Source: Nitrosococcus halophilus Nc 4
GTDB taxonomy: Bacteria; Pseudomonadota; Gammaproteobacteria; Nitrosococcales; Nitrosococcaceae
Direction of reading: 5' to 3'
Length of the DNA stretch: 64,000 nucleotides
NCBI RefSeq assembly: GCF_000024725.1
Contig: NC_013960.1
Span: forward strand, 3,954,001 to 4,018,000
Part shown: positions 1-9,575 of the stretch, one piece after another
Layout of the letters: the number at the start of each line of letters is the position of its first letter
Numbering within the stretch: position 1 is the first letter of the stretch
Position numbers and translations under genes: made by a program
Notes under the pieces: generated by a model
Databases searched by the model: none
Told to the model about the DNA's origin: nothing
What the model saw: the letters and a program-made list of their open reading frames with translations, nothing else

Positions 1-633
1 GGTCACCTCGGCTTGGGATTGAACCAGATAACGCCGCCCCAACTCCGCAGCTTGCCGGTAGAGTTTCAGATCCAAGAGGTAAAATACTTGCCGGCGCAGG
101 AAACGGTGATCTTCAGGAAAGGCCTTGTGGGCAGCGCTCAAGGTACGCCAGGCTGAATCCTGCTCTCCCAGCAGCCAATAACTCTGGGCTTTCATTTCGT
201 AGAAGGCCGGATATTGGTGGACCACGGTCCCCGCCTGCTCAATGGCGGCAACGGTTTCACGGTACTCTTTGAGGGTATAGTGGGCCTGAGCCAGGTAAAC
301 ATGAATAATCGGATCGCTCTGACCGTGGGCCAACGCCTGTTGGAAGCTCTCCTTGGCCTCGACTTCCTGTTGAAGGTTGAGTTGGGCCAATCCCTTAAGG
401 GTATAAAACCGTCCCCGGTCCAACGCCTCCGCTTCCAGGTCCACTTGATTTAAGGTGGTTAGGGCTCGAAGGGAATGGCCATCCTTGAGCAGCATCGCCG
501 CTAAGGGGAGCAAATCCGTCTCCGCAGGATCGGGCTGTTCCTTTTCCTTGGCGGCAAGGCTAAAAGCCACCCCAAGCCACAGCACCGCCACTAGCAGGAT
601 CAATGTAATGGGGGGAGAAATCTTTCTGCTCAT
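1..633 (-). CDS. TPR-repeat protein, last gene of TonB2-type operon (3' end outside window)
   Basis: Read on the minus strand from the ATG at 633 and still open at base 1, so the C-terminus is missing. It starts with a hydrophobic N-terminal segment (about residues 7-27), then helical repeats of TPR type, with patterns such as GLAQLNLQQEVEAKESFQ and AQAHYTLKEYRETVAAI. The gene begins 42 bases after tonB on the same strand. TonB2/TtpC operons usually end with a TPR protein, so an accessory role in TonB energy transduction is inferred. The exact role is not known from sequence. Confidence 0.85.
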   Translation of the reverse strand, partial: MSRKISPPITLILLVAVLWLGVAFSLAAKEKEQPDPAETDLLPLAAMLLKDGHSLRALTTLNQVDLEAEALDRGRFYTLKGLAQLNLQQEVEAKESFQQALAHGQSDPIIHVYLAQAHYTLKEYRETVAAIEQAGTVVHQYPAFYEMKAQSYWLLGEQDSAWRTLSAAHKAFPEDHRFLRRQVFYLLDLKLYRQAAELGRRYLVQSQAEVT

Positions 634-675
634 GCTCAATTTGCATTCCGGCACATGGTCAAAGCGCTACTCGCA

Positions 676-1311
676 CTAGCCCAAATCAAATTTAATTTTC
701 TGCTTGGCCCAGGTTTTTACCTTCTTGCCTTGGTATTTCGCTGGCTCAAATTGCCATTGCTTAATCCCCGTCACCGCCGAAGCCTCAAAAATCCCGCTCG
801 GAGAGGCCTCCAACACTTTCACTTGGACCACTTCTCCATCCTCGTCAATCAACAGGGAAAGCACCACATACCCGGTGACGCCTCGCTTTTTAGCGCCGCG
901 AGGATATTTAAACGATCCTCGAGATAGAGGACGGGGCGGGACATCCACTGAATCCTCGGTCATCGCCCCCACTTGGGTGTTGCCCAGGAGTTGATCGTTG
1001 AGATCGCTCAAATCATCGGTGGCTAAACCAGGCAGCCCCAAGTCAATACCGGACAGGACGGAATCGAGTCCTGCCAAAGGCGCAGGCGGAGTGACGCGCC
1101 TCGGTTTGGGTTTAGGCTTTTGCCGCTTGATCTCTTTCTTGGGCTTGGGTTTAGGCTGCTTGACTACCGCTAAATTTCTCGCTTCCGGGGATGGCGGCTT
1201 TTCCACTTGGGGGGCGAGGTGATTCATCAAAATCACTAACCCAAAAACCAGGGTGGACCCCACCACCATGGAAACCACCGCCGCCAGGTATTTCCCTGCC
1301 CCACTGTTCAT
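676..1311 (-). CDS. tonB: Energy transducer TonB
   Basis: Periplasm-spanning protein that passes proton-motive energy from ExbB/ExbD to outer-membrane receptors. It has one N-terminal membrane segment (about residues 8-30), a Pro/Lys-rich linker (KPKPKKEIKRQKPKPKPRR) and a C-terminal TonB domain with YPRGAKKRGVTGYVVLSLLI and a terminal WAKQKIKFDLG. The frame is open to a TTG at 1329 that overlaps the exbD stop. The ATG at 1311 is preferred because GGATGG lies just upstream. It follows exbD directly and precedes the TPR gene. Confidence 0.9.
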   Translation of the reverse strand: MNSGAGKYLAAVVSMVVGSTLVFGLVILMNHLAPQVEKPPSPEARNLAVVKQPKPKPKKEIKRQKPKPKPRRVTPPAPLAGLDSVLSGIDLGLPGLATDDLSDLNDQLLGNTQVGAMTEDSVDVPPRPLSRGSFKYPRGAKKRGVTGYVVLSLLIDEDGEVVQVKVLEASPSGIFEASAVTGIKQWQFEPAKYQGKKVKTWAKQKIKFDLG

Positions 1312-1325
1312 CGTTGTCCATCCCG

Positions 1326-1730
1326 TCAACCCGCTTCTCGCTCGGTGGCCACCCCTACATCCTGGGCACCAGCCAGGCGGGCTTGATCCACAACCTCCAC
1401 CAACTTACCGGCAGGCACCCCATCGTCCGTCACCACGAGCACGGTCTTGGAGGTCGTGGTTTTTAGCATATCCCTGAGCTTGCTTTGGATTAGCCATAAC
1501 CGGATGGGCTCGCCATCGAGGTAGGTTTCGCCACTTTGATCGATGTAAAGGCGAATCGCCTTGGTGGAAGCCAAGGAGGCGCTGGAAGCGTTGGGTCGAT
1601 TCAGCTCCAGCTGCATGTCTTTGATGAAGGTCGTACTGACCATGAAAAAAATCAGCAAAATAAACACGATATCAATGAGCGGCGAGATATCGATGGTGCT
1701 GGAATCTTCTTTGCGTTCCCGGTATCGCAT
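1326..1730 (-). CDS. exbD: Biopolymer transport protein ExbD
   Basis: 134 residues, the usual ExbD size. It has a single membrane helix near residues 16-36 carrying the conserved acidic residue in the DISPLIDIVFILLIFFMV stretch (the Asp that moves protons in this family), and a small periplasmic domain ending in GAQDVGVATEREAG. The start lies 6 bases after the exbB stop. Together with exbB and tonB it forms the inner-membrane motor. Confidence 0.93.
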   Translation of the reverse strand: MRYRERKEDSSTIDISPLIDIVFILLIFFMVSTTFIKDMQLELNRPNASSASLASTKAIRLYIDQSGETYLDGEPIRLWLIQSKLRDMLKTTTSKTVLVVTDDGVPAGKLVEVVDQARLAGAQDVGVATEREAG

Positions 1731-1736
1731 ATTTAA

Positions 1737-2363
1737 CTAGAAATTAGGTGCGGCCTGAGTGGCTGATGAAAAGGTGTCACTGCAAAGTAGGTCTTTAATT
1801 TGGGCAAGTTCCATTTCTAACTGTTTCTGCTTCCTGTCCAGCAGCCCTTTGATCAGTAATCCTGGAATCGCCACCACCAATCCCATCTGGGTTGTGAACA
1901 GGGCTTGAGAAATTCCTCCCGCGATCCCCCCCGACTGGGTGAACAAGGCCATATCCGCCAAGGATTCAAAAGTTTCAATCATGCCCACCACGGTCCCCAA
2001 AAGCCCGAGCAAAGGCGCAATCACCACGATACTCCGGATGAGGGTGGAAAATTTCTTCAACTCTTTTTCCTGAGTGGCAAATGCCTCGTCTAAGTGACGC
2101 CGCAAATAAGGTGGACGGGTTCTGACAATAACTAACCCCTGGACAATCATGTGCTCAATCATTCCCTTGGCTTGAGGGTGGGGCTCCTCCTGTAATCGGT
2201 AGAGACATTCCCTCACACTCAAGAGGGTCCCTCGGCGCAAGATCCAAAAGCGATAGCCGATGGCAAACCACAACAGTAGGGTCGCCACCATCAAGGGAGG
2301 CATCACATAGCCACCGGCTTGATAGAAATGACTCCCGACTTCCCAAATCTCGGAAAAATTCAT
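1737..2363 (-). CDS. exbB: Biopolymer transport protein ExbB (MotA/TolQ/ExbB family)
   Basis: 208 residues with three predicted membrane segments: near residue 20-40, then the conserved pair around IRSIVVIAPLLGLLGTVVGM and GISQALFTTQMGLVVAIPGL. This is the core signature of the proton channel family. It lies between the larger TtpC-like ExbB homologue and exbD on the same strand. Two ExbB-type proteins in one operon is the TonB2/TtpC arrangement known from Vibrio. Confidence 0.92.
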   Translation of the reverse strand: MNFSEIWEVGSHFYQAGGYVMPPLMVATLLLWFAIGYRFWILRRGTLLSVRECLYRLQEEPHPQAKGMIEHMIVQGLVIVRTRPPYLRRHLDEAFATQEKELKKFSTLIRSIVVIAPLLGLLGTVVGMIETFESLADMALFTQSGGIAGGISQALFTTQMGLVVAIPGLLIKGLLDRKQKQLEMELAQIKDLLCSDTFSSATQAAPNF

Positions 2364-2383
2364 TGCTTAGCCAGGTCCATGGT

Positions 2384-3868
2384 TCATACGGCGGAGTAGG
2401 CGAGGGGACCTTCCGGTTCGACGTTTGCCGCCGATGCCGGCTCCACTTTTTTATCTATTTGGGAAATATTGGTGACGCGCAAAGCGGCCTTTTCCATGTC
2501 ATCCTTGATCCGTTCCGCCCAGCTCGACAGGAGCGTACCCACGAATAGGGTAGGAATAGCCACCGCCAAGCCGACTTCAGTGGTGATCAAGGCAATGGAA
2601 ATGCCACTAGACAGAAGCTTAGGATCGCCGGTACCAAATTCGGTGATGATATCGAAGGTGGAAATCATGCCGGTCACCGTTCCCAATAACCCTAGGAGCG
2701 GCGAGATGGCGGCAATGATCAAAATCATCGATCCGAAGCGATTAAGGTGAGCTGATTCATGCAAAATAGCCTCGGAGATGATGTCCTCCAAATGAGGCCG
2801 ATCCCGCTCCAAATTACGGATAGTGGCCGCCATCACCCGGGCGATAGCCCCCCGAGTCTGTTGGCAAAGTTCCTGGGCCTGCTGACGCTTTCCCTGTTGG
2901 ATAAGATCATTGACTTGTTGAGTCAAGCGGCGGGTATTGGCGCTTGCCCGGCTTAAGAACAGCACCCGCAGGAGTATCAACAATAACGCCACTCCCCCCA
3001 GTCCGACGATCACCCAGGCAACCGGCCCCCCTTCGTTAATAATCACCAAGAGAGTTTTTTCCGCCTTCTCCTCAACGGCGTGGTCCTGGGATTCGAACAA
3101 GAAAATTTTGAGAGTCGACGGCTGTTGCCCTTCCGCCAACGCCTTGGCCACTTCCGGGGCTGGCTGCGACCACATCTTGAACCGCTCGCCACCCGCAGGC
3201 ACGAGAATACCGGCATCTTGGGAGCTCACTCCGTAAGCCGCAATGTTACCGAAGCGAATCACTGTTCCTTCAGCTTCGGTGCCATCGCCAAGAAAAAATT
3301 TATCCTGAGTCCGCTGTACCTGCCCCACCTGGCGCAATAATCTCAGCCCTTGCCCGAACAAGAACGCCAGTTTTTCCTCTGGAGTAGCCTGTTCAAACCG
3401 GGCCTGAGATTGAAGCTTGAGACCATAACTTTCCAAGGTGGCGTCCGCCTGCTTGAAGGTCATTTGCAATAATTCGTTGCGCTCCCGGGCGGCCTCGCTA
3501 CGCCGTTCTACCTGCTCGATACTTCTATTCAGGCGGTCGGATTCAGCCGTTAAAGAAACATTCTTCCGCTCCAGGGAGCGGATCTTCCCTTCCAATTGCC
3601 GCTCGCTAGATTGACTCTTTTGGCGAAAACTATCGATGCGCTGTTCGAGCTCCCGCTTTTGAGACTGGAGGAAAGCAAATTCCCGCTTATAGGCTGCTTC
3701 CAAGGTTTCTAATTCAGTAGGTTTTTGAGCAGGTGATGATGGTTGCTCAGGGGAGTTTTCCTCCGCCTGTCCGACAGTAGCAGAACTGTCCTCAGGCTGG
3801 GCCATAGCACTGTTAGCGACGACCCATAGCATCATCAGGCAGGTAAAAAAAGACCGAATATTCATCAT
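2384..3868 (-). CDS. TtpC-like MotA/TolQ/ExbB family protein with long periplasmic coiled coil
   Basis: 494 residues. There is a signal peptide (about residues 1-23), then a long charged coiled-coil region (about 55-150, e.g. RQKSQSSERQLEGKIRSLER) and a periplasmic domain. After a membrane helix near 285-305 comes a C-terminal ExbB/TolQ domain with ISPLLGLLGTVTGMISTF and ALITTEVGLAVAIPTL. This architecture matches TtpC, the extra component of TonB2 systems. The start overlaps the end of the DUF3450 gene by 4 bases. It probably links the motor to a particular set of receptors; the substrate is unknown. Confidence 0.88.
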   Translation of the reverse strand: MMNIRSFFTCLMMLWVVANSAMAQPEDSSATVGQAEENSPEQPSSPAQKPTELETLEAAYKREFAFLQSQKRELEQRIDSFRQKSQSSERQLEGKIRSLERKNVSLTAESDRLNRSIEQVERRSEAARERNELLQMTFKQADATLESYGLKLQSQARFEQATPEEKLAFLFGQGLRLLRQVGQVQRTQDKFFLGDGTEAEGTVIRFGNIAAYGVSSQDAGILVPAGGERFKMWSQPAPEVAKALAEGQQPSTLKIFLFESQDHAVEEKAEKTLLVIINEGGPVAWVIVGLGGVALLLILLRVLFLSRASANTRRLTQQVNDLIQQGKRQQAQELCQQTRGAIARVMAATIRNLERDRPHLEDIISEAILHESAHLNRFGSMILIIAAISPLLGLLGTVTGMISTFDIITEFGTGDPKLLSSGISIALITTEVGLAVAIPTLFVGTLLSSWAERIKDDMEKAALRVTNISQIDKKVEPASAANVEPEGPLAYSAV

Positions 3869-4695
3869 GAATCTAGGGGGTTGGGCAATTCAAAATATCC
3901 TTGCCGGATTTGTTTCTTGAGGGAATCGAAAAGCTGAACAATATTCTTGCGGTCCTGTTCTGTATCCACGACCACGAAGCGCCAATGATCTTGTTCCTGT
4001 CGCGCCATCCCCACCCGACTATCTTCGGTCTGGAAAAAGAGCAGCATCATGCCGATTTTAGCCACTTCAGCCAGCTTGTTTTCACCGTCCAGTTGAATGG
4101 TTTGGCGGTAGATTCCATTTTCTTTACTCAGCCGGACCTCATCTTCAATAAATGCCCAGATACGATTAGCGGATTTTTTAGGATCTAAAACACCAGTCTC
4201 CAATTGGGTATGCAATTGCTCTAGTTCCGTCAGACGACCCTCGACTTTAAACGGGAGGCCAGTCCGCACATAATCTTGCAGATAATCAACCGCCTTGAGC
4301 ATGACCGGTAAAAGCTCCGTCTCCCCCGCTTGCCTCTGGCTTAGCTGCTGCTTGTGCTCTTCAAAAGTCTGATGCAATTGCTCCACCGATAGAGACAAAC
4401 GCCGGTTTTCAACGCTCAACTCAGCCAACTGGGAGGACAAGACTTCCATGCGGTTTTTATATTTTTCCTTTTCTAGATCAAGTTGACTTTGTAGCTCTTC
4501 AACCTCGCTGCGCATGCGAATAAGCTCCTCCGCTAGATTGTCTAGGCTATCCGCCTGAGCACCACTCCATATCAACAGGCCCGCAACTAAAAATCCGACT
4601 CTAGGCAATGCCGCAGCAATATAAGCAAAAGGAATCATTAAATATCCAGCGTTGTTGACACCTGAATTGAAAGAGGAAGGCATGGTAAAAAACAA
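3865..4695 (-). CDS. DUF3450 family periplasmic coiled-coil protein
   Basis: 276 residues. A hydrophobic segment near residues 20-48 ending in GAQA looks like a signal peptide, so the ATG at residue 20 (MIPFAYIAAALPRVG) is an alternative start. A long coiled coil follows (about 50-120), then the globular DUF3450 part ending in GQYFELP-like sequence (GYFELPNPLDS). DUF3450 proteins are regularly the first gene of TtpC-type TonB operons, as here. The molecular function is not established. Confidence 0.85.
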   Translation of the reverse strand: MFFTMPSSFNSGVNNAGYLMIPFAYIAAALPRVGFLVAGLLIWSGAQADSLDNLAEELIRMRSEVEELQSQLDLEKEKYKNRMEVLSSQLAELSVENRRLSLSVEQLHQTFEEHKQQLSQRQAGETELLPVMLKAVDYLQDYVRTGLPFKVEGRLTELEQLHTQLETGVLDPKKSANRIWAFIEDEVRLSKENGIYRQTIQLDGENKLAEVAKIGMMLLFFQTEDSRVGMARQEQDHWRFVVVDTEQDRKNIVQLFDSLKKQIRQGYFELPNPLDS

Positions 4696-5002
4696 ATATG
4701 ACGAAACCGTGAACTATTGATGACATTTTGTTTGCATTTTGCTTACAAAGACTTTGCTAGGGGGAAGTAAGCAAAAATAAATTTTCTGCTTTAGGATGAC
4801 AATAAGGTTAGGAAAATGCCTAAATTTAAGGAGTGTTAAAAAATTGTGAATTATGGATTACAGAAAAGATTAAAAAGAAGAAATGAGGAGATAAAATAAT
4901 CGGCGAGGGGTGAGTTTGATTACCTGCGCAAACAGGCTAACTCATTAAAAATAGGATAGGATAATAGAATAGAAACGATGAATTTCTGGGCTTTAGAAAA
5001 AA
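4696..5002. other. AT-rich spacer between the GGDEF gene and the TonB operon
   Basis: 307 bases between two minus-strand genes. It must carry the end of the upstream HDOD-REC-GGDEF transcript and the promoter of the DUF3450-TtpC-exbBD-tonB operon. It is clearly richer in A+T than its surroundings, with runs such as attaaaaagaagaaatgagg. I see no convincing ORF, strong hairpin or consensus promoter, and no obvious Fur-box palindrome. Confidence 0.5.
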
Positions 5003-6925
5003 TCAACCTCCGCCATCTGATGCTCGCGCCATGCAAATCTGGTCTCGGCCCTTGCGTTTGGCATCATAAAGGGCTTGGTCAGCCAAGCGGTAAAGATCAT
5101 CCCATTCTTTCATCCCTTCTAAACTTGCCGCCAGACCTACACTGATACTTAAGTTCCCACCAAAACCCGGCACGGTCCAGTGATGGCTTTTTACCGCATG
5201 GCGCAATCGCTCGGCCACCTGCAACGCTTCGGCAGCCGTGGTATTGGTGCAGATGACGAAAAACTCTTCGCCACCTAAGCGGCAAACCACATCACTGCTG
5301 CGGGCTGAACTGCGGAACACATTGGCAATCTCTCGCAATACGCCATCGCCGATATCATGACCATAATGGTCATTGATCTGTTTAAAAAGATCCAAATCTA
5401 CCACCAAGCAGGACAAAGGGGTACCGTTACGCTGATATTCAGCCCATGCCTGCTCCATCCGCTCCATTGCATAACGGCGATTAGGAAGCGCAGTCAACGA
5501 ATCGGTCATCGCCATCTGTTCCAGGCGCCGGTTAGCGACAGCTAATTCAGCCAAATAACGACGGGTGGCTTCCCGCTCCCGCTCCACTTCTTGCCGAAGT
5601 CGGATAAGGCGCTGCGCCCCCCAAAGGCGGGCTTGTAAGAGCCTGGCACTGAAAGGCTTTGCAAGATGGTCATCAGCCCCTGCCTCGAAGGCCTGGACGA
5701 CTTCATCTCCGTTCTCCGAACAGGTTAAAACAATAATATAAACCTGTTGGCCGAATTTGGTTTCCCGCAAGCTCTGGCAAAACTCCAGGCAATCCATTCC
5801 CGGTATCCGCCGTTCACAAATGACCACCTGGGGTTGCTTGCTCAAAACCAGGGAAAGTCCTTCATTGCCCTCACCGGCGCTCATCACTGAATGCCCCATG
5901 TCCTCCAGCCAGCCAGTAAGCCGCTTAAGGTTCAATTCATCATCGCTGACCAACAAGATCTTAAGAGGGAGGAACTCAGCCTCCGGAAGGGAAGTTTGTA
6001 GCTTCATCTTTGCTTGAAGTCCCTCTTTGAGCTCAGCTAAAGAGGGAACTTCTTGGGTGGGGACATCCAATAACCGCCCCCACTCAGTCCAGTCTTGGAT
6101 CACCTTTTCGAGCAATTGGCCTAAAAGGGCCTCGTCTAATTCTAAGCTGGGGGCAAGCTCCTCCAAATGGGCCAAGCAATGGGGCTGATCAGCGGTTTGG
6201 GCAACACAAAGCCAAGCCATCCGGCCGGCAAGATGGAGTTGCCTAGCGAGCCGCTGTACCCGCGAGGTGTCCTCCAAGTCCTCTAGCCCCGGCTGATAAC
6301 TGGCGGTGACCCCGTCCACATGGATAACAGGCAAGCCCCAATCTTCCAAGAGTGCCCCGGTCAATTCCCTATGGTCGGTGGCAAACTTCCCTCGCTCACA
6401 AGCTATCAGAGCCGACTCATCCTCGCCAGGAACGGACAATAGGACAGCCGCATAGGCATCGGGATAGATGCTTGCCAAAGCCAATTGGCCCACACGGGCC
6501 AGTAAACCGCAGGTAAAGGACTCTTCCGGGGCCACAGCACGGTCCAAATGGGCAAGCGCCTGGGCAGCAAGCGCTGTGGCCAAAGAGTGGGACCAAAAAC
6601 TTCGATAATCAAACCCCTCACAGCGACCATGACTGCAATTGGAAAGCACGGAGATCCCGAGGGCAAAATGCCGAATAGCTTGCATCCCTAGCAGTCTTAT
6701 TGCATCTTCAATGGCCACCACAGGGCGGCGGACCCCCAGATAGGCAGAGTTGGCTAGCTTAAGCAACCTTCCCGAAAGGGCCGGATCGGTCTGAATAGCC
6801 TTCGCCAGATCTTGTATGGAGGTATCCTCGCGCTGGGTAAGGCGCATAATCTCTAGGGCAACCCCAGAAGGAGAGGGCAGATCCCCCATAGCTTTGAGTT
6901 CATCAAATCGAGTGGCAACCGTCAT
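5003..6925 (-). CDS. HDOD - receiver - GGDEF diguanylate cyclase
   Basis: About 640 residues with an N-terminal HDOD domain (DLPSPSGVALEIMRL, then SGRLLKLANSAYLG), a central receiver domain (LKILLVSDDELNLKRL to GADDHLAKPF), a short coiled coil and a C-terminal GGDEF domain. The GGDEF part has the active-site LGGEEF and an RxxD inhibitory site (RSSD) just upstream, so it should make cyclic-di-GMP. In the receiver domain the normal phospho-accepting Asp is replaced by Glu (ICERRIPGMD, codon GAA at 5813-5815). The frame is open to 6994, but the ATG at 6925 follows an AGGAT site and begins the recognisable HDOD sequence. Confidence 0.92.
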   Translation of the reverse strand: MTVATRFDELKAMGDLPSPSGVALEIMRLTQREDTSIQDLAKAIQTDPALSGRLLKLANSAYLGVRRPVVAIEDAIRLLGMQAIRHFALGISVLSNCSHGRCEGFDYRSFWSHSLATALAAQALAHLDRAVAPEESFTCGLLARVGQLALASIYPDAYAAVLLSVPGEDESALIACERGKFATDHRELTGALLEDWGLPVIHVDGVTASYQPGLEDLEDTSRVQRLARQLHLAGRMAWLCVAQTADQPHCLAHLEELAPSLELDEALLGQLLEKVIQDWTEWGRLLDVPTQEVPSLAELKEGLQAKMKLQTSLPEAEFLPLKILLVSDDELNLKRLTGWLEDMGHSVMSAGEGNEGLSLVLSKQPQVVICERRIPGMDCLEFCQSLRETKFGQQVYIIVLTCSENGDEVVQAFEAGADDHLAKPFSARLLQARLWGAQRLIRLRQEVEREREATRRYLAELAVANRRLEQMAMTDSLTALPNRRYAMERMEQAWAEYQRNGTPLSCLVVDLDLFKQINDHYGHDIGDGVLREIANVFRSSARSSDVVCRLGGEEFFVICTNTTAAEALQVAERLRHAVKSHHWTVPGFGGNLSISVGLAASLEGMKEWDDLYRLADQALYDAKRKGRDQICMARASDGGG

Positions 6926-7076
6926 CCCGCGGATCCTAATAGCTGAGCAAGCGCAACGGGTAGCTATCTGCTTCGATTGCCTACCAAAGCCCACCCGTCT
7001 CTTTAAATCATCTTTGTGGAACTTATATCGGTTGCAACTTCTTTTTTTTCAGATCCTGGGGCCAAACTGTGATCAG

Positions 7077-7979
7077 TTAATGCTTTTTCCTAGCTCGAGG
7101 GTGGGTTTGATCATAAACTTTAGCAAGATGCTGAAAATCCAAATGCGTATAAATTTGTGTCGTACTGATATCGGCATGGCCCAACAATTCCTGTACCGCC
7201 CGCAAATCACCACTGGATTCCAGTAAATGGGAAGCAAAAGCATGGCGCAGACGGTGGGGATGGATAGCCACATCGAGTCCCTGCCGCAACCCCCAAATAC
7301 GCAGCCGTTTTTGTACCCCACGGGGGGACAGACGGCGGCCTTGCCGAGACACAAAGACGGCATCTTGGTTTCGAGGGGTCCATGCTTCCCGCACTGGAAG
7401 CCAAGCCAAGAGGGCTGCTTTAGCCTGCCGGCCAAGGGGAACTTCCCGGGTTTTGGCGCCCTTACCCACAACCCGCACCAAGGCGGCTTCTAGATCCAAT
7501 TCTCTCAAGTTCAAACCCACCAATTCAGCCAATCGCAGCCCGGAAGAGTAGAACAACTCCAGCATGGCCTGATCGCGAAGCAGCAACTGGTCGCTAGGTT
7601 CCCCCTTCAATAATTGGGCGACTTGATCCACATCGAGGGCATGGGGTAATTGGCGCTTCCCCTTCGGTGCAGAAACTCCCTGGGCCGGATGATTCTCCAC
7701 AACGCCTTCACGCTGCAGGTAGGTGGAAAAACTGCGAAGAGCCGACAATAGGCGCTGAATACTACGCCCAGAAAGCCCCTTTTGGTGATGGGCAGCCACC
7801 AGTGCCCGAACTTTTTGGGCATCCAACTCTCCCCATCCCTGGATTCCATGGCGATCACAAAAGGTAGCCACTTTTGCAAGATCACGGCGATAACTGACGA
7901 TAGTTTGCCCTGAAAGACCCCGCTCATACTGGAGATGGGTGAGAAAGCGCTGAATCCAAGCCTGCTGTTCCTCTTCCAT
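7077..7979 (-). CDS. xerC: Tyrosine recombinase XerC
   Basis: 300 residues, typical for XerC. It has an N-terminal SAM-like core-binding domain (LQYERGLSGQTIVSYRRDL) and a catalytic domain with the Arg in SSGLRLAEL, Lys in GKGAKTREV, HPHRLRHAFASHLL, LGHADISTTQIYTHLD and the nucleophilic Tyr. With XerD it resolves chromosome dimers at dif. It sits 6 bases after DUF484 in the conserved dapF-DUF484-xerC order, so it is the housekeeping enzyme and not a phage integrase. Confidence 0.96.
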   Translation of the reverse strand: MEEEQQAWIQRFLTHLQYERGLSGQTIVSYRRDLAKVATFCDRHGIQGWGELDAQKVRALVAAHHQKGLSGRSIQRLLSALRSFSTYLQREGVVENHPAQGVSAPKGKRQLPHALDVDQVAQLLKGEPSDQLLLRDQAMLELFYSSGLRLAELVGLNLRELDLEAALVRVVGKGAKTREVPLGRQAKAALLAWLPVREAWTPRNQDAVFVSRQGRRLSPRGVQKRLRIWGLRQGLDVAIHPHRLRHAFASHLLESSGDLRAVQELLGHADISTTQIYTHLDFQHLAKVYDQTHPRARKKH

Positions 7980-7985
7980 GATCTG

Positions 7986-8717
7986 CTATGTCCAGTGACG
8001 ATGCAAAGCCCGCTCCACAATGGCCCCCAAATAATCCAGGAACATCGTTCCTAGATCGGCACGGAACCGGTCCGGCTCCTGACTGCCTATAGCGAGCATG
8101 CCTCTACGCCGCTCCTCACCAAGGGGAATCAAAACACAAGAGACCGCCTGCTCCACAGCTTCTCCAAACAGGTACGCGCCCTGTTCCGCCGTGAGCCGGC
8201 CACAAATGGGTCGAGAACTTTTCAAAACACTGCTAAATGCTTCGAGTTCAGGTGCGTTTCGAGAAACTAACACTACTTCGGGATGATCCGCAAAGGGAGG
8301 CGGCAAGGATGGGTCATCAAAAAACAACCGCAATGCGATGACATCAACTTCGAAATCAGTCCGCAAAGAGGAAAACAAGGCTTCCAGCATGGCCTGGGGA
8401 GTCGCCGCCGACAGCACTGCCAGAGCAAAGCGGTGAACTTTCTTGCTTAAATTATCATTCGCCGTGGCGTTTTCAATCAAATCCCGTAATTGCCACTTTA
8501 ACTCCCGATTCTGCTCTCGCAACAGCGCTAATTGTCGCTCCACCAGGCTAATGGCATCACCGCTGGGATGGGGAATAGTCAGTTCACTCAGAAGATCTGA
8601 ATGGCAAACAAAAAAATCCTTATGGGTGCGTAGGTATTCCACTACCGCTTGTTCCCGCCCTTGCTCTTCCTCTGGCTGGGTTTTTGGCGCTTCTTTTGCT
8701 CTAGCTCTTTTTTTCAT
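7986..8717 (-). CDS. DUF484 family protein
   Basis: About 243 residues. A basic N-terminus ([12 protein letters not shown]) is followed by [22 protein letters not shown] and a GAF-like C-terminal domain. This matches the DUF484 family found between dapF and xerC in gammaproteobacteria. The start at 8717 overlaps the dapF stop as ATGA, which favours it over the longer frame to 8765. The function is unknown; the position suggests coupling to dapF and xerC expression. Confidence 0.9.
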   Translation of the reverse strand: MKKRARAKEAPKTQPEEEQGREQAVVEYLRTHKDFFVCHSDLLSELTIPHPSGDAISLVERQLALLREQNRELKWQLRDLIENATANDNLSKKVHRFALAVLSAATPQAMLEALFSSLRTDFEVDVIALRLFFDDPSLPPPFADHPEVVLVSRNAPELEAFSSVLKSSRPICGRLTAEQGAYLFGEAVEQAVSCVLIPLGEERRRGMLAIGSQEPDRFRADLGTMFLDYLGAIVERALHRHWT

Positions 8718-9544
8718 AGCTCGATGGCCCCCTCGAATACGGTCTCTGCCGGCCCTGTCATCCAAACAGATCGACCCTCACCCGCCCAATGAATCCCTAA
8801 GCGTCCACCGGGCAGATCCACATTAACTTGTTCGCTCAGCCAGCCTCGCCGTCGACCTATCACCATTGCCGCACAGGCCCCAGTTCCACAAGCGGGGGTT
8901 TCTCCTGCACCTCGTTCATAGACCCGCAGACGAATATGGCCAGGGGAAATCACTTCTACAAAACCCACATTAACCCGTTGAGGAAAGCGGGGATGCCTTT
9001 CCAGGATAGGCCCCCAGCAGGCAATGGGGGCAGCATCAATCGCTGCCACCCGCAGCACGCAATGGGGATTACCCATGGAGACGGCGCCAATTTCTACGCG
9101 CTGTTTATCGAACTCCAACAGATAAGAGTCTGCCTCATGGTCTGCTTTAAACGGGATCTCATCGGGGGCAAAACGGGGCACCCCCATATCCACGGTGACC
9201 TGCTTATCAGTCTCTAGGTGCAGACGAATCACACCACCAGCGGTCTGGACCTGCAACCTTTCTTTACCGGTAAGGCCTTGTTCCCGAACAAAGCGGGCAA
9301 AACAGCGGGCACCGTTACCACACTGTTCCACTTCTCCCCCATCAGCGTTAAAAATCCGATAACCAAAATCAACCTCCGGAGAGGGAGGCGGCGCGACCAA
9401 CAGCACTTGGTCACAGCCTATGCCTAGGCGGCGATCGGCAATCCGACGTACTTGGGAAGCAGTTAAGGATAATGACTGGGAAATGGTGTCAATCACCACA
9501 AAATCATTGCCCAGACCCTGCATCTTGGTAAAGGCAACTCGCAT
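8714..9544 (-). CDS. dapF: Diaminopimelate epimerase
   Basis: 276 residues. Converts LL- to meso-diaminopimelate for peptidoglycan and lysine. Both catalytic cysteines are visible: one in [19 protein letters not shown] and one in [14 protein letters not shown]. The N-terminus is [19 protein letters not shown], typical of the family. It lies downstream of lysA, which uses its product, and its stop overlaps the DUF484 start. Confidence 0.97.
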   Translation of the reverse strand: MRVAFTKMQGLGNDFVVIDTISQSLSLTASQVRRIADRRLGIGCDQVLLVAPPPSPEVDFGYRIFNADGGEVEQCGNGARCFARFVREQGLTGKERLQVQTAGGVIRLHLETDKQVTVDMGVPRFAPDEIPFKADHEADSYLLEFDKQRVEIGAVSMGNPHCVLRVAAIDAAPIACWGPILERHPRFPQRVNVGFVEVISPGHIRLRVYERGAGETPACGTGACAAMVIGRRRGWLSEQVNVDLPGGRLGIHWAGEGRSVWMTGPAETVFEGAIEL

Positions 9545-9575
9545 TCTATGCCTATTTACATTTATTAAAAACTAA

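Noticed and set aside
1191-1477. Plus-strand ORFs across tonB/exbD
   Set aside because: Pro- and Trp-rich shadow frames opposite well-supported genes, with no ribosome site or family match.
4696-5002. Horizontally acquired AT-rich island
   Set aside because: It is only a 307-base spacer with promoter-like composition; the genes on both sides match the rest of the window.
7077-7979. Tyrosine recombinase as sign of a prophage or integrative element
   Set aside because: Sequence and the dapF-DUF484-xerC order identify the housekeeping XerC; no phage genes or att repeats are near.
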